Numbered from the stretch's first letter, positions 18,301-27,622 are shown. The stretch is DNA of 64,000 nt from Novispirillum itersonii subsp. itersonii ATCC 12639 (GCF_000381985.1 NZ_KB907342.1:1-64000); one strand, 5' to 3'. The notes: a model not told the origin generated them from the letters alone. Translations and numbers: made by a program.

Positions 18301-18363
18301 CTTTTCGGCATCATAAGGGCGGGGAAAATGCGGTGATGACACAAAAAAAGCCAATTCCGGCAT
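15337..18363 (-). CDS. glnE: GlnE, glutamine synthetase adenylyltransferase/deadenylylase
   Basis: A 1008-residue bifunctional enzyme that sets glutamine synthetase activity in response to PII and glutamine. Two nucleotidyltransferase domains are visible: the N-terminal one with SSDIDIIVLYDHD and FRTDLRLRPDPGS, and the C-terminal one with TSDLDLITVYD and VDMRLRPSGSKGP. A helical regulatory region lies between. ATG at 18363 is preceded by a G-rich Shine-Dalgarno; the 39 residues readable further upstream are implausible. Divergent from the AsmA-like gene with 116 bp between starts; bcp follows with overlap. Confidence 0.95.
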   Translation of the reverse strand: MPELAFFVSSPHFPRPYDAEKAATGLERWLDDASRRSEDDPGLAAFMQHCATPETPARALLDCCFGNSPFLTASLLREPAFVRTLLEQGPDATRTALFDGIQTTLSGERKIDVLMRGLRVGKRRIALLTALADIAGLWTLEAVTETLSDYAETALSLAAGHLLREGHLGGHLRLPNPDRPEQDSGFVVLGMGKLGARELNYSSDIDIIVLYDHDRIDYTGSKSPQEFFVRLTKSLVRIMDERTGDGYVFRTDLRLRPDPGSTAVAISTDAAETYYESFGQNWERAAMIKVRTVAGDRERGAAFVRHLRPFVWRRSLDFYAIQDIHSIKRQINAHKGGATVAVAGHNIKVGRGGIREIEFFAQTQQLIWGGRVPDVRPARTLEAIGALVALGQVDEPVRDDLDRCYRFLRGLEHRLQMIDDAQTQTLPEDDARLTHVAVFYGFADLPAFSGALRGILETVERHYAALFEEAPSLAPDNGNLVFTGHEDDPGTLSTLSGMGFGNPQSVAATIRGWHHGRYRATRSTRSKELLTELTPTLLKALGQTAQPDSAFFRFDEFLAGLPAGVQIFSLFHANPPLLGLVAEIMGDAPRLASILAKRPSMLDSVLALDFFDAIPDANQLGTELDRQLEHCQSYEEILDVSRLWSNGRRFQVGVQTLRRLIDAREAGYALTNIADAVLSRLLAATETEFTRLHGVVPGGGLAVVALGKMGGREMTATSDLDLITVYDTAEGAETSDGPKPLSRNDYFIRLTQRFVNAITALTAEGRLYEVDMRLRPSGSKGPLAVSLPAFVKYNAEDAWTWEKLAQTRARVVCGPPDLCRKVEAALQASLTAPQDADKVLVDVADMRALMARERKAANLFDVKLHRGGLVDVEFIVQYLLLRHAAALPQLLTPTVGEALPHLRDADLLTADQTATLLEAQGLWLALQGLLRYSIDGTFREEEAPAGLTQRLAAAASEPDFDRLKARMTDLYDRVHTIFRMVIDDPAEQARARRAIAATSSPVAKECPQ

Positions 18364-18479
18364 TATATTTCCCCCCGTTCGGCCTTTGCAGCACTGGACA
18401 TTTGCCGCAGACTGCGGCATGCCCGGCGGCTGGTCAAGAGAGGCCGGGGACTGATCCCGACGACAGGAGCATTTCTGCA

Positions 18480-21400
18480 TTGGTGCATGGTGGGGTTAAA
18501 CTGCTGTTCCGTGGTCTGGGGGCGGTGGCGCTGGGCGCCCTGCTGACTTCTGGCTTCGTCGTCTGGCGGCTGGGGCAGGGGCCGGTACAGCTCAACTGGC
18601 TTACCCCTTATCTGGAAGAAGCCCTGTCGGCCCCGCAGGCCGGGGTCCGCCTGCGGATCGGCTCAACGGAAATCGCCTGGGAAAATGCTGAGCGGGTGCT
18701 GGATCTGCGGGTGCGGGATGCTTCGGTGGTGGATGGCAGCGGCGGGGTTCTGGCCCGGTTCTCTAAGCTGGGCCTGTCGCTGGAGCCTGCCCCCCTGCTG
18801 GCCGGGCGGATCCGACCGCGGGCCATTGATATTTTTGAACCGCACCTGCGGCTGATCCGCGAGACAGATGGCACGCTCCGGCTTGGGCTTCAGACTTCGC
18901 CTGCCCCGGTCGCTCCGGCAGGGACAGAGGCGGCAGCGCCCCAACCGGCCACCCCTCAGCCCGTTGCCCCGTTTCCCTCAGCCGATGATCCGGTCCCCGG
19001 ATCGTCCCAGCCGCTTGATCTTCTGTTTGAGGCGCTGAACACCGGCGATACCGTTGCAGGCCGCCTGCAGAGCGTGGCCCTGACGGATGCGGATGTCGAG
19101 GTGATCGACCGTCTGAATGGGGTGGTCTGGGATATCCCGGCCCTGTCGCTGGATGTGGAGCGTGAGGCAACCGGGCTGGCGGTGACGGCAGAGGCCCGGC
19201 TGGATCTGGATGCCCGGCCGACAACGGTTTTGCTGGCCGGTCAGTTCCGCAATGCCAGCCGTACCCTGTCGCTGAATGTCGATGTCGATGGTCTGCGCCC
19301 GGCGGCGCTGGCCCCGTTGCACCGTGATCTGCGCCCCCTGTCGACGGTGGATTTTCCGCTGTCCGGGCGGGTGCGGCTGGCCGCAACGCTGGAGCAGACC
19401 ACGCCGGTCGTGCACCGGGTTGAGGTTGATCTGACCGGCGGGGCCGGAATGCTGCGGGCCCCCGCCCCGGTCAACACGGATTACCCGTTGTTGTCCCTGC
19501 GGCTGCGGGGCAGTTACGACCTTGACCGTTCCAAAGTGGCGCTGGATGACCTGTCGGTTGTCCTTGATTCGGCAACGGTGACCGGTACCGCCAGTCTGGC
19601 CCCGGCCGAAGGCGGGGCAATGGCGGGCACCGCCACGGTTTCCGTCGGGCCGATGACGGTGGAAACCCTGAAGCGGTACTGGCCGATTCCGGTGGCCCCC
19701 AACCCGCGGGAATGGGTGGTCGCCAATCTGAAGGATGGGCGGGTAACCGGCGGCAGCTGGACGGTGTCTCTCGGTGGCCCGGATCTGGCGGATGTGACGG
19801 TCACCGGGCTTGAGGGAAAGGCCCATGCCGAGGCGGTGACCGTATCCTATCTGTCGCCGATGCCGCTGGCCACCGATGCCCGTGCCGATCTGAACTTCGG
19901 TATGGACCGGGTGGAGCTGCTGGCCTTGCAGGGGCAGGTCGGGGCCCTGAAAATCACCGATGGGGCGATCCGGTTCACCGATCTGGATAAATACGACAAC
20001 TTTGCTGATATCCAGCTGGCGGTCGAGGGGCCGTTGTTGGATGCGCTGAAGCTGCTGGACAGTCCGCCGCTGGGTTACCCCCGCAAGCTGGGGCTCGACC
20101 CCACCAAGGCCCGGGGCGAAACGGCGACGACCCTGTCGCTGCAGTTTCCGTTGTTGCAGAATCTGGCTCTGGAGGATCTGAAGGTCCGGGCTGATGCCAA
20201 GGTGCGCAACGGGATTCTGAAAGGGGCGGTGTTCGGGCAGGATCTGACCGAAGGGGATATCGCGCTGGGCGTCGATACCACCGCCCTGGATGCCAAGGGG
20301 AAGGCCCGGATCGGCGGGGTGCCGATGGACTTCACCTGGCGGGAGAACTTCTCCGGAAAGCCGTTTGCCAGCCGCTACACTGCGACCGCGCAGGTGGCGG
20401 AAGATAAACGGGGGATGTTTGGCCTGACGTTCCCGCCGTTCACGCCGACTTATATCGGGGGCCCGGCAACGGCGGCATTGGTCTATACGGTCAACCGCAA
20501 CCGGACCTCGGTGCTGGATGTGCAGGCCGATCTGGCGGATTCCCGGCTGTGGATTCCCGGCTTTGAGTATGAAAAGCCACCGGGGAAACCGGCACAGGCC
20601 ACGGCGCAGGTTCTGCTGAAGGGTGATCAGATCACCGATGTGCCGAAGTTCCATGTCAGTGCGGACGGGCTGGAGCTGGAGGGGGCCGTGGCCCTGACGG
20701 CGGGGCAGGATTTGCAGTCGGTGACAGTGTCTTCCGGAAAAATCGGCGATACGGTCCTGAGTGGGACCCTGACCCGGATGAAGGACCGGAACGGTTTTGA
20801 GGTTGATGCCCGCGGGCCGTTTCTGGATGCCACGCCGTTCCTCGGCACCCGGACAGTTGAAGGTGCCGCCCCGAAGACACCGGCTCCCCTGCCGGAGGTG
20901 GCTGCCGATGGCTCCATTGATGACGGTCTGCCCCCGCTGGTGCTGCGCGGCTTTTTTGACACTGTGAAAACATCAGAAGATGTCAGGACCGGAAAAATCG
21001 GTCTGGTCACCGCCCTGCAGGCATCGGCCAACCGTTCCGGCGGGCGCTGGCAGACAGCCCGTATTGATGCCACCGTCGCGGAGGGCGGCCCGGTTTCCTT
21101 CATTCTGGGGCCGGACCCGGAGGGCAAGGCCCGCCGCCGCTTTACAGCCCGTACCGAGGATGCCGGTGCGCTGCTGCGGGCCCTTGATGTGCTGGGGACC
21201 CTGCGCGGCGGCAAGCTATGGGCAGAAGGGTATGTCAATGCCCGGGGCGTCGCCGAAGGGACCCTGAGCATTGACGGATACCGGCTGGTTGATGCCCCGA
21301 TTCTGGCTAAGCTGCTGTCGGTGGCGGCCCTGACCGGCATTCTGGATGCCCTGACCGGGGACGGGATTTCCTTTGACCGCCTTGAAGCGCCGTTTGTCTA

Positions 21401-21803
21401 TGACAGCGACCGCGAGCATGTTCAGTTCCGGCAATTCCGTACCTTTGGGTCCTCCCTCGGTCTGACCGGCAGTGGCAGCATGGATTTCCGTACCAACCGC
21501 ATTGACGGAACCGGGACGATGGTGCCGTTCTTCATGGTCAACAGTCTGGTCGGGCGGATTCCGCTGCTGGGGGATCTGTTGACCGGGTTTGAAAAAGACG
21601 GTGGCCTGTTTGCCGCCGGATATACCGTACGGGGGGCGGTGTCGGACCCCGACATCAGCGTTAATCCCCTCAGCGCGCTGGCACCGGGCTTCCTGCGCAA
21701 GCTGTTTACCTTTGACTTCGGCAGCAGTTCCTCTGACCCGGTGACGGAGGCCCCGTCGCCGGAGGTTCCGCTGTCTCCTCCGTCGCATGGATCCGGGGGA
21801 TAA
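18480..21803 (+). CDS. AsmA/YhdP-like giant inner-membrane protein
   Basis: An 1107-residue protein with one N-terminal membrane anchor (about LFRGLGAVALGALLTSGFVV) followed by a long periplasmic region of beta-rich repeats. The C-terminus contains GTLSIDGYRLVDAPILAKLLSVAALTGI, the conserved AsmA-like C-terminal pattern, and residues near the start (VDLSLEPAPLL type text) match the DUF3971 region. YhdP/TamB-type proteins act as bridges for phospholipid movement to the outer membrane. The start is TTG at 18480 with AGGAG ten bases upstream; GTG at 18483 is the alternative. No ATG fits without overlapping glnE's leader. Confidence 0.8.
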   Translation: MVHGGVKLLFRGLGAVALGALLTSGFVVWRLGQGPVQLNWLTPYLEEALSAPQAGVRLRIGSTEIAWENAERVLDLRVRDASVVDGSGGVLARFSKLGLSLEPAPLLAGRIRPRAIDIFEPHLRLIRETDGTLRLGLQTSPAPVAPAGTEAAAPQPATPQPVAPFPSADDPVPGSSQPLDLLFEALNTGDTVAGRLQSVALTDADVEVIDRLNGVVWDIPALSLDVEREATGLAVTAEARLDLDARPTTVLLAGQFRNASRTLSLNVDVDGLRPAALAPLHRDLRPLSTVDFPLSGRVRLAATLEQTTPVVHRVEVDLTGGAGMLRAPAPVNTDYPLLSLRLRGSYDLDRSKVALDDLSVVLDSATVTGTASLAPAEGGAMAGTATVSVGPMTVETLKRYWPIPVAPNPREWVVANLKDGRVTGGSWTVSLGGPDLADVTVTGLEGKAHAEAVTVSYLSPMPLATDARADLNFGMDRVELLALQGQVGALKITDGAIRFTDLDKYDNFADIQLAVEGPLLDALKLLDSPPLGYPRKLGLDPTKARGETATTLSLQFPLLQNLALEDLKVRADAKVRNGILKGAVFGQDLTEGDIALGVDTTALDAKGKARIGGVPMDFTWRENFSGKPFASRYTATAQVAEDKRGMFGLTFPPFTPTYIGGPATAALVYTVNRNRTSVLDVQADLADSRLWIPGFEYEKPPGKPAQATAQVLLKGDQITDVPKFHVSADGLELEGAVALTAGQDLQSVTVSSGKIGDTVLSGTLTRMKDRNGFEVDARGPFLDATPFLGTRTVEGAAPKTPAPLPEVAADGSIDDGLPPLVLRGFFDTVKTSEDVRTGKIGLVTALQASANRSGGRWQTARIDATVAEGGPVSFILGPDPEGKARRRFTARTEDAGALLRALDVLGTLRGGKLWAEGYVNARGVAEGTLSIDGYRLVDAPILAKLLSVAALTGILDALTGDGISFDRLEAPFVYDSDREHVQFRQFRTFGSSLGLTGSGSMDFRTNRIDGTGTMVPFFMVNSLVGRIPLLGDLLTGFEKDGGLFAAGYTVRGAVSDPDISVNPLSALAPGFLRKLFTFDFGSSSSDPVTEAPSPEVPLSPPSHGSGG

Positions 21804-21863
21804 ACCCCGGGTGGGTCCGCGAAAAGGGAACACTGGCGCGTGACTGAAATTGCTGTGATGAGA

Positions 21864-21896
21864 AAACCCCCGGCAGACTGTCTCTGCCGGGGGTTT
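21864..21896 (+). terminator. Terminator between the AsmA-like gene and oppF
   Basis: AAACCCCCGGCAGA (21864-21877) pairs with TCTGCCGGGGGTTT (21883-21896), loop CTGTC. The genes converge, so it can serve both. Confidence 0.85.
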
Positions 21897-21899
21897 CCG

Positions 21900-22889
21900 T
21901 TACAGGCCGGGGCCGTCAAAATGACAGGCAAGCTCGTGACCGGGGGCAAGCTGCCGTCGTTTTGGCTCCTCCTGCCCGCAGCGTTCCTGCGCGAAGGGGC
22001 AGCGGGTGCGGAACACGCAGCCCGAGGGCGGGTTGATCGGGCTGGGCAGATCACCGCTGATGATCAGCCGTTCTTTTGCCCGTTCTTTCTCCGGGTCGGG
22101 GATCGGGACCGCTGAGATCAGGGCCCGGGTATAAGGATGGTGCGGGCGGGCATAGATGCTGTCCCGGTCGGCAATTTCCATTACTTTGCCCAGATACAGC
22201 ACCATGATGCGGTGGCTGATGTGGCGCACCACGGACAGGTCATGGCTGATGAACAGCAGGGACAGGCCGAATTTGCGTTGCAGGTCTTGCAGCAGATTAA
22301 CGATCTGGGCCTGAATTGAGACGTCCAGCGCCGAGACCGGTTCGTCACAGACGATCAGCTTCGGTTCAAGGATCATGGCCCGGGCAATGCCGATCCGCTG
22401 ACACTGTCCGCCGGAGAATTCATGCGGATAACGGTTGATCATCTGCGGCAGCAGGCCGACGTTTGCCATCATGTCCTGCACCCGCTGACGGATCTCGGCC
22501 TTACTGAGATCACGGCGGTGGGTCACCAGCGGTTCGGCGATGATTTCGCCGATGGTCATGCGCGGGTTCAGGCTGGCCAGCGGATCCTGAAAGATGATCT
22601 GCAGGCTCTTGCGCAGGGGGCGCATGGCGGTGGAGCGCAGCCCGGCAATGTCCCGGCCCAGCCAGACCACCTGCCCGGCGGTTGGCTCAATCAGCTGCAG
22701 GACGGCACGGCCAAGGGTGGATTTACCGCACCCTGACTCGCCGACGATGCCCAGCGTTTCCCCGGCCTGCAGGTCGAAGTCAACGCCGTCCACCGCCTTC
22801 AGCAGTGCCGGTTTGCCAAACAGGCCTTTGCCGGGGATCTCGAAATGGACCCGCAGGTCGCGGACTTTCAGAATCGGATCGGCGCTCAT
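21900..22889 (-). CDS. oppF: Oligopeptide/dipeptide ABC transporter ATPase (OppF/DppF)
   Basis: A 329-residue ABC ATPase with Walker A GESGCGKST (50-58), signature FSGGQCQR, Walker B LIVCDEPVSALD and the C-terminal oligopeptide/dipeptide extension with a Cys group (CVFRTRCPFAQERC...EEP), which may bind an Fe-S cluster as reported in some Opp ATPases. It pairs with the OppD protein encoded upstream; the two genes overlap by 4 bp. It drives peptide import through OppB and OppC. Confidence 0.93.
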   Translation of the reverse strand: MSADPILKVRDLRVHFEIPGKGLFGKPALLKAVDGVDFDLQAGETLGIVGESGCGKSTLGRAVLQLIEPTAGQVVWLGRDIAGLRSTAMRPLRKSLQIIFQDPLASLNPRMTIGEIIAEPLVTHRRDLSKAEIRQRVQDMMANVGLLPQMINRYPHEFSGGQCQRIGIARAMILEPKLIVCDEPVSALDVSIQAQIVNLLQDLQRKFGLSLLFISHDLSVVRHISHRIMVLYLGKVMEIADRDSIYARPHHPYTRALISAVPIPDPEKERAKERLIISGDLPSPINPPSGCVFRTRCPFAQERCGQEEPKRRQLAPGHELACHFDGPGL

Positions 22890-23857
22890 CGGGTGGCCTC
22901 CTCATGGTGGCACGCCGCCATGCGGCCATTGCCGTAGTCCAGCAGCGCCGGGGGCACATCACGGCAGCGGTCTGTACGCAGGCTGCAGCGGTCATGGAAG
23001 GCACAGCCTTTCGGCAGGTTCTGCAGGTTCGGCGGCTGTCCGGGGATGGCGTACAGGCTGGATCCGGCAGTGCCGTCCAGACGGGGCATCGATTGCAGCA
23101 GCCCCTTGGTATAGGGGTGGCGCGGGGCATAGAAAATATCCTGTACGCTGCCGGTTTCAGCAACGCGGCCCCCGTACATCACCATCACCCGGTCACACAG
23201 TCCGGCGACCACCCCCAGATCGTGGGTGATCATGACGATGGCCGTGTTGAAATCCCGCTTCAGGTCATTCAGCAGATCAAGGATCTGTGCCTGTACCGTC
23301 ACGTCCAGCGCGGTGGTCGGTTCGTCGGCGATCAGCAGTTCCGGCGAGCACAGCAGGGACATGGCGATCATCACCCGCTGACGCATCCCGCCTGAGAATT
23401 CGTGTGGATACATGTCAATCCGCCGGGCTGCTTCCGGGATGCCGACACGGTCAAGCATGGTGATCGCATGGCGGCGGGCGTCATGGGCGCTCATGCCTTT
23501 GTGCTCAATCAGCACCTCGGTCATCTGCCGGGCGACCGACAGATACGGGTTCAGCGAGGTCATCGGATCCTGAAAGATCATTGCCATCCGCGACCCCCGG
23601 ATGGTGTTGAGCTTCTTCTTCGGCATGGTCAGCAGGTTGTCACCCTGAAACAGGGCTTCGCCGGTACAGTGGCCGTTGCGGGCCAGCAGGCCCATCACCG
23701 ACATGAACACCTGCGTTTTGCCGGACCCGGATTCCCCCACCACGCCCAGTGTTTCCCCGGCGTTGAGGGTGAAGCTGATGCTGTTGACAGCAGAAACCAT
23801 GCCGTCAGGGGTGGAGAACCGGGTTTCCAGATTACGGACGTCAAGAACGGCAGTCAT
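22886..23857 (-). CDS. oppD: Oligopeptide/dipeptide ABC transporter ATPase (OppD/DppD)
   Basis: A 323-residue ABC ATPase: Walker A GESGSGKT (41-48), FSGGMRQR signature, [12 protein letters not shown] Walker B, and the OppD-type C-terminal region with several Cys ([14 protein letters not shown]). It forms the heterodimeric motor with OppF. The gene starts 12 bp after the oppC stop and overlaps oppF, as part of the oppABCDF operon. Confidence 0.94.
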   Translation of the reverse strand: MTAVLDVRNLETRFSTPDGMVSAVNSISFTLNAGETLGVVGESGSGKTQVFMSVMGLLARNGHCTGEALFQGDNLLTMPKKKLNTIRGSRMAMIFQDPMTSLNPYLSVARQMTEVLIEHKGMSAHDARRHAITMLDRVGIPEAARRIDMYPHEFSGGMRQRVMIAMSLLCSPELLIADEPTTALDVTVQAQILDLLNDLKRDFNTAIVMITHDLGVVAGLCDRVMVMYGGRVAETGSVQDIFYAPRHPYTKGLLQSMPRLDGTAGSSLYAIPGQPPNLQNLPKGCAFHDRCSLRTDRCRDVPPALLDYGNGRMAACHHEEATR

Positions 23858-23869
23858 TGCGGTTCCCCC

Positions 23870-24787
23870 TCAGCGGTCTTTCGGGTCGAGCGCGTCGCGC
23901 AGCCCGTCGCCGATGAAGTTGAAGCAGAACAGGGTGGTGGCGAGGAACGCTGCCGGAAACAGCAGCATCCACGGGGCGACTTCCATCACGTTGGCCCCTT
24001 CCGAGATCAGAACACCCCAGCTGGTCAGCGGTTCCTGAACGCCGAGGCCAAGGAAGGACAGAAAGCTTTCGATCAGGATCACCTGCGGAATGGTGAGAGT
24101 GGCATAAACGATCACCGGTCCCAGAACGTTGGGGATGATGTGCCGGAAGATGATGGTCAGGTTGGAGACCCCGATGGCATGAGCGGCTTCGATGAACTCC
24201 CGCCGTTTGATTGCCAGTGTCTGGCCGCGCACGATCCGGGCCATGGTCAGCCATTCGACAGCGCCAAGGGCGACGAAAATCAGGAAGATATTCCGCCCGA
24301 ACACCACCATCAGCATGATCACGAAGAACATGAACGGCAGGGTGTAGAGAATATCAACGAAGCGCATCATCAGGTTATCGACCCGGCCGCCGAAATACCC
24401 GGCCGTGGCCCCATAGACGACCCCGATCACCATCGAAACAAAGGTGGCCAGCAGCCCGACGGCCATCGACACCCGCGCCCCGTACAGGGTGCGGACAAAC
24501 AGATCCCGGCCATTGCCATCGGTGCCGAACCAATGCTGGTTGGCAAAGTCCGGCCCCATCTGGATACGGTCCCAGTATACCGCATCATACTCGTGCGGAC
24601 TGAGGGACGGGCCGATGATTGCCAGGACGATGATCAGGCCAAGGATGATCAGCGACCCCATTGCCGCTTTGTTGCGGTACAGGCGCAGGCGGGCATTCCG
24701 CCAGACGCTGCGGGCTTCAACGGACGGGGCCTCAGCCGGGGCCCCGTTGCCGGAGGCAAGGGTGGATTTGCGGCGGAAGAACAGCAT
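23870..24787 (-). CDS. oppC: Oligopeptide ABC transporter permease OppC
   Basis: A 305-residue inner-membrane protein with an N-terminal cytosolic extension, about six transmembrane helices and the EAA-loop text EAAHAIGVSNLTIIFRHIIPN that contacts the ATPases. The N-terminal TM region with SLSPHEYD is typical of OppC/DppC. It heterodimerises with OppB. The start overlaps the oppB stop by 1-3 bp. Confidence 0.93.
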   Translation of the reverse strand: MLFFRRKSTLASGNGAPAEAPSVEARSVWRNARLRLYRNKAAMGSLIILGLIIVLAIIGPSLSPHEYDAVYWDRIQMGPDFANQHWFGTDGNGRDLFVRTLYGARVSMAVGLLATFVSMVIGVVYGATAGYFGGRVDNLMMRFVDILYTLPFMFFVIMLMVVFGRNIFLIFVALGAVEWLTMARIVRGQTLAIKRREFIEAAHAIGVSNLTIIFRHIIPNVLGPVIVYATLTIPQVILIESFLSFLGLGVQEPLTSWGVLISEGANVMEVAPWMLLFPAAFLATTLFCFNFIGDGLRDALDPKDR

Positions 24788-25713
24788 CAGCGGTTGCTCC
24801 GGAGTTTGGGATCGAGCAGGCCGTACAGCACATCGACCAGCAGATTCAGGGTGATGATCAGTGCGCCGTACACAATCACCACACCCATCACCAGCGGATA
24901 GTCGCGGTTGAGAGCGGCCTTGATGAAGTAGGTGCCGATGCCGGGAACGGCGAAGATGGTCTCAATCACCACTGATCCGGTGGTGACGGCAGCCGTGGCC
25001 GGACCGAGGTAAGAGACCACCGGCAGCAGGCCCGCTTTCAGGGCGTGGCGGATCACCACCAGATGGTCGCGCAGCCCTTTCGCCCGTGCGGTGCGGACGA
25101 AGTTGGAGTTCAGGACTTCCAGCATGCTGCCACGGGTCAGGCGGCTGATGTAGGCGATCTGCGGCAGTGACAGGGCAATGATCGGCAGCACCTTATACTT
25201 CAGCTCTCCGCTGCCCCAGCCGGAGGTCGGCAGAAGTTCCCAGTACACTCCGACCACCAGAGACAGCAGTGGCGCCATCACAAAATTGGGGATCACGATT
25301 CCGGTCATGGCCACACCCATCACCGCATAATCCGCCGCGCTGTTCTGGCGCAGGGCCGACAGGGTCCCCAGCGTCACCCCGACCATCAGGGCCAGCAGGA
25401 TTGCTGACAGGCCCAGCTGGATGGAGGCCGGTGCCCCGCTGGCGATCAGTTCAGCAACGGAAAAGTCTCGGATTTTGATCGACGGGCCAAAGTCGCCGTG
25501 CATCACTTTCCACAGGTAGATGCCAAACTGCTGAACCAGCGGTTTATCAAGATCATAGGCTGCCTTGATGTTCTGCTCGATTTCCGGTGGCAGGGCGCGT
25601 TCGGAGTCGAAGGGGCCACCGGGGGCGATGCGCATCATGAAGAACGCCACGGCAATGACGATCAACATCAACGGTATCGCGCCGAGCAGGCGCTTGAGGA
25701 TATAGCGGGTCAT
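24787..25713 (-). CDS. oppB: Oligopeptide ABC transporter permease OppB
   Basis: A 308-residue permease beginning MTRYILKRLLGAIPLMLIV, the standard OppB/DppB opening helix, with MRIAPGGPF following. The EAA-type loop is RTARAKGLRDHLVVIRHALK. Six transmembrane segments. It follows oppA after 150 bp that contain a strong stem-loop, so its expression is probably lower than that of the binding protein. Confidence 0.94.
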   Translation of the reverse strand: MTRYILKRLLGAIPLMLIVIAVAFFMMRIAPGGPFDSERALPPEIEQNIKAAYDLDKPLVQQFGIYLWKVMHGDFGPSIKIRDFSVAELIASGAPASIQLGLSAILLALMVGVTLGTLSALRQNSAADYAVMGVAMTGIVIPNFVMAPLLSLVVGVYWELLPTSGWGSGELKYKVLPIIALSLPQIAYISRLTRGSMLEVLNSNFVRTARAKGLRDHLVVIRHALKAGLLPVVSYLGPATAAVTTGSVVIETIFAVPGIGTYFIKAALNRDYPLVMGVVIVYGALIITLNLLVDVLYGLLDPKLRSNR

Positions 25714-25744
25714 CCCAGGGGAAACCTCCCAGGTTCAGGCGGCG

Positions 25745-25784
25745 CGGTCATCCTTCCGGTTCGGGACGGAACCGGAAGGATGAC
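25745..25784 (-). terminator. Intercistronic stem-loop between oppA and oppB
   Basis: A perfect 16- to 17-bp stem (GTCATCCTTCCGGTTC at 25746-25761 with its complement at 25768-25783) with a 6-nt loop and no T-tract. Such hairpins after binding-protein genes stabilise the upstream mRNA or cause partial termination, giving excess OppA over membrane components. Confidence 0.75.
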
Positions 25785-25863
25785 CCGCCGGAAGCGATGG
25801 CGGAGAGCGGAACAGAAAGCCCCGCCCCCGGCGGAGACCGGCAGGGTCGGGGCAGGCAGGCTG

Positions 25864-27468
25864 TTACTGCTTGATGTCCATGAAGCGGGACGGATGGTTG
25901 TCCGGGGTGTTATCGACCCAGCCGACCACTTTCGGCGACACCAGCTGCTTGGAGACGTAGTAATAAATCGGGATCACCGGCACATCCCGCATCACCAGCG
26001 CTTCGGCCTGCTTCAGCACCTCGGCGCGGGCGGTCAGGTCGGTCATCAGGGCCGCCTTATCCATCAGGGCGTTGAATTCCGGGTTGTTGTACCCGGAATA
26101 GTTCAGCGGGCCGGTCTTGCCTTCCATCTTGAACAGGAAGTTCTGCGGATCATCATAGTCCGCGATCCAGCCTTCACGGGCGACCTCGAAGTTCTTCTGC
26201 TTCAGGTCGGCGTAGTGGATCTTGCCTTCGGTGTTGAACAGCTCGGCTTCGATGCCCGCCTGCTTCCACATCGCGGCGACGGCAATGGCGATACGCTTAT
26301 GGTTTTCCGAGGTGTTGTAGCGCAGGGTGAATTTCAGCGGCTTATCCTTGCCGTATCCGGCATCGGCCAGCAGCTTTTTGGCTTCTTCGACCCGGGCCGC
26401 GTAGGGCTTGCCCTTCCAGTCCACGGTGGCGGGGGCGGTGTAGTTGCCGGTGCCGGGCGGAACGTAGGAATAGGCCGGCAGCTCGCCGGTTTTCAGAACC
26501 TTGTCGGTGATCGCTTCGTTATCGACCAGCAGGGCCATGGCCCGGCGGACACGCAGATCGTCAAACGGCTTTTTGGTGGTGTTGAGGGCGTAATCATAGA
26601 TCCCGGCGTAGGGGATGATCCGCAGCTCATCCTTCATGTTCGCCTTCAGCCAGTCGATCTGTTCGGACGCGATATCGCGCACCACATCCAGCTCCCCGGC
26701 CCGGAACCGCTTCTGCATCGCGGTACGGTCTTCGTAGGTGTAGTAATACACGGTATCGAGCTTGACGTTGGCGGCATCATAGAACTTGTCGTTCTTCACC
26801 AGCTTGGCGTGGACGTTGGGCACCCACTCGGCCAGCTTGAACGGACCGTTGACGACGATGTTTTCCGGCTTGGTCCAGTCCTTGCCGAATTTTTCGATCA
26901 CATGCTTCGGCACCGGGGCCGCGGTCTGGTGGGCCAGCTGCGACAGAAAATACGGGGCCGGGGCGGTCAGGGTTACTTCCAGCGTGCGGTCATCAACGAC
27001 TTTCACGCCGACGTCTTCAGCCTTGGCCTTGCCTTTGTTGAACTCTTCCGCCCCTTTGATGATGTACAGCAGCGAGGCGTATTCGGTGCCGGAGGCCGGA
27101 TCCAGCAGACGGCGGAAGGAATAGGCGAAATCGTTGGCGGTCACCGGGGTGCCGTCAGACCAGGTGTGGCTGCGGATCTTAAAAGTATAGACCAGCCCGT
27201 CGGGAGAGATGGTCCAGCTTTCCGCCGCACCGGCAATGGCCTCGCCCTTCTGACCGCGGGTCATCAGGTTCAGATACATGTCGTCGGTCAGGCGGCTGGT
27301 CTGGACCGTCGACACATAGTGCGGGTCCATCGACTGCGGTTCGCCGTCATTGCCGTTACGCAGGACCTTTTCCGCGTGAGCGCCGCTGATCAGCACGGTG
27401 GACAGCATGGTCCCCAGCATCAGGGCGCGGAGGGTACGGGTCGGCTTCGATCCGGTAAGCACACGCAT
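25864..27468 (-). CDS. oppA: Oligopeptide-binding protein OppA
   Basis: A 534-residue periplasmic binding protein (SBP_bac_5 family). Signal peptide to about SGAHA (residue 32). The mature protein has family text such as NGNDGEPQSMDPHYVSTVQ, SHTWSDGTPVTANDFAYSFRRLLDP and RRAMALLVDNEAI. ATG at 27468 has GGGAG eight bases upstream and places the signal peptide at the terminus; a longer frame adds 27 unlikely residues. First gene of the operon; an oligopeptide ligand is inferred from similarity to OppA rather than DppA. Confidence 0.93.
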   Translation of the reverse strand: MRVLTGSKPTRTLRALMLGTMLSTVLISGAHAEKVLRNGNDGEPQSMDPHYVSTVQTSRLTDDMYLNLMTRGQKGEAIAGAAESWTISPDGLVYTFKIRSHTWSDGTPVTANDFAYSFRRLLDPASGTEYASLLYIIKGAEEFNKGKAKAEDVGVKVVDDRTLEVTLTAPAPYFLSQLAHQTAAPVPKHVIEKFGKDWTKPENIVVNGPFKLAEWVPNVHAKLVKNDKFYDAANVKLDTVYYYTYEDRTAMQKRFRAGELDVVRDIASEQIDWLKANMKDELRIIPYAGIYDYALNTTKKPFDDLRVRRAMALLVDNEAITDKVLKTGELPAYSYVPPGTGNYTAPATVDWKGKPYAARVEEAKKLLADAGYGKDKPLKFTLRYNTSENHKRIAIAVAAMWKQAGIEAELFNTEGKIHYADLKQKNFEVAREGWIADYDDPQNFLFKMEGKTGPLNYSGYNNPEFNALMDKAALMTDLTARAEVLKQAEALVMRDVPVIPIYYYVSKQLVSPKVVGWVDNTPDNHPSRFMDIKQ

Positions 27469-27622
27469 TGAGGTAACTCCCTGTTGATTTTGCCGCCTCC
27501 CGGCATCCGAAGAACCGGGGGCTGATCCTGCCATTGTCAACAGAGGCACGTCTGGCGCAATTGACCCGAATGTCAGCCGCCAAGGGTTTAAAGTATAGGG
27601 TAATCTCTACCCCTACCCGAAG

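Noticed and set aside
18978-20654. 558-codon minus-strand open frame inside the AsmA-like gene
   Set aside because: Composition (Gln, Arg, His, Pro) is typical of antisense frames in GC-rich genes, and the sense protein has family features.
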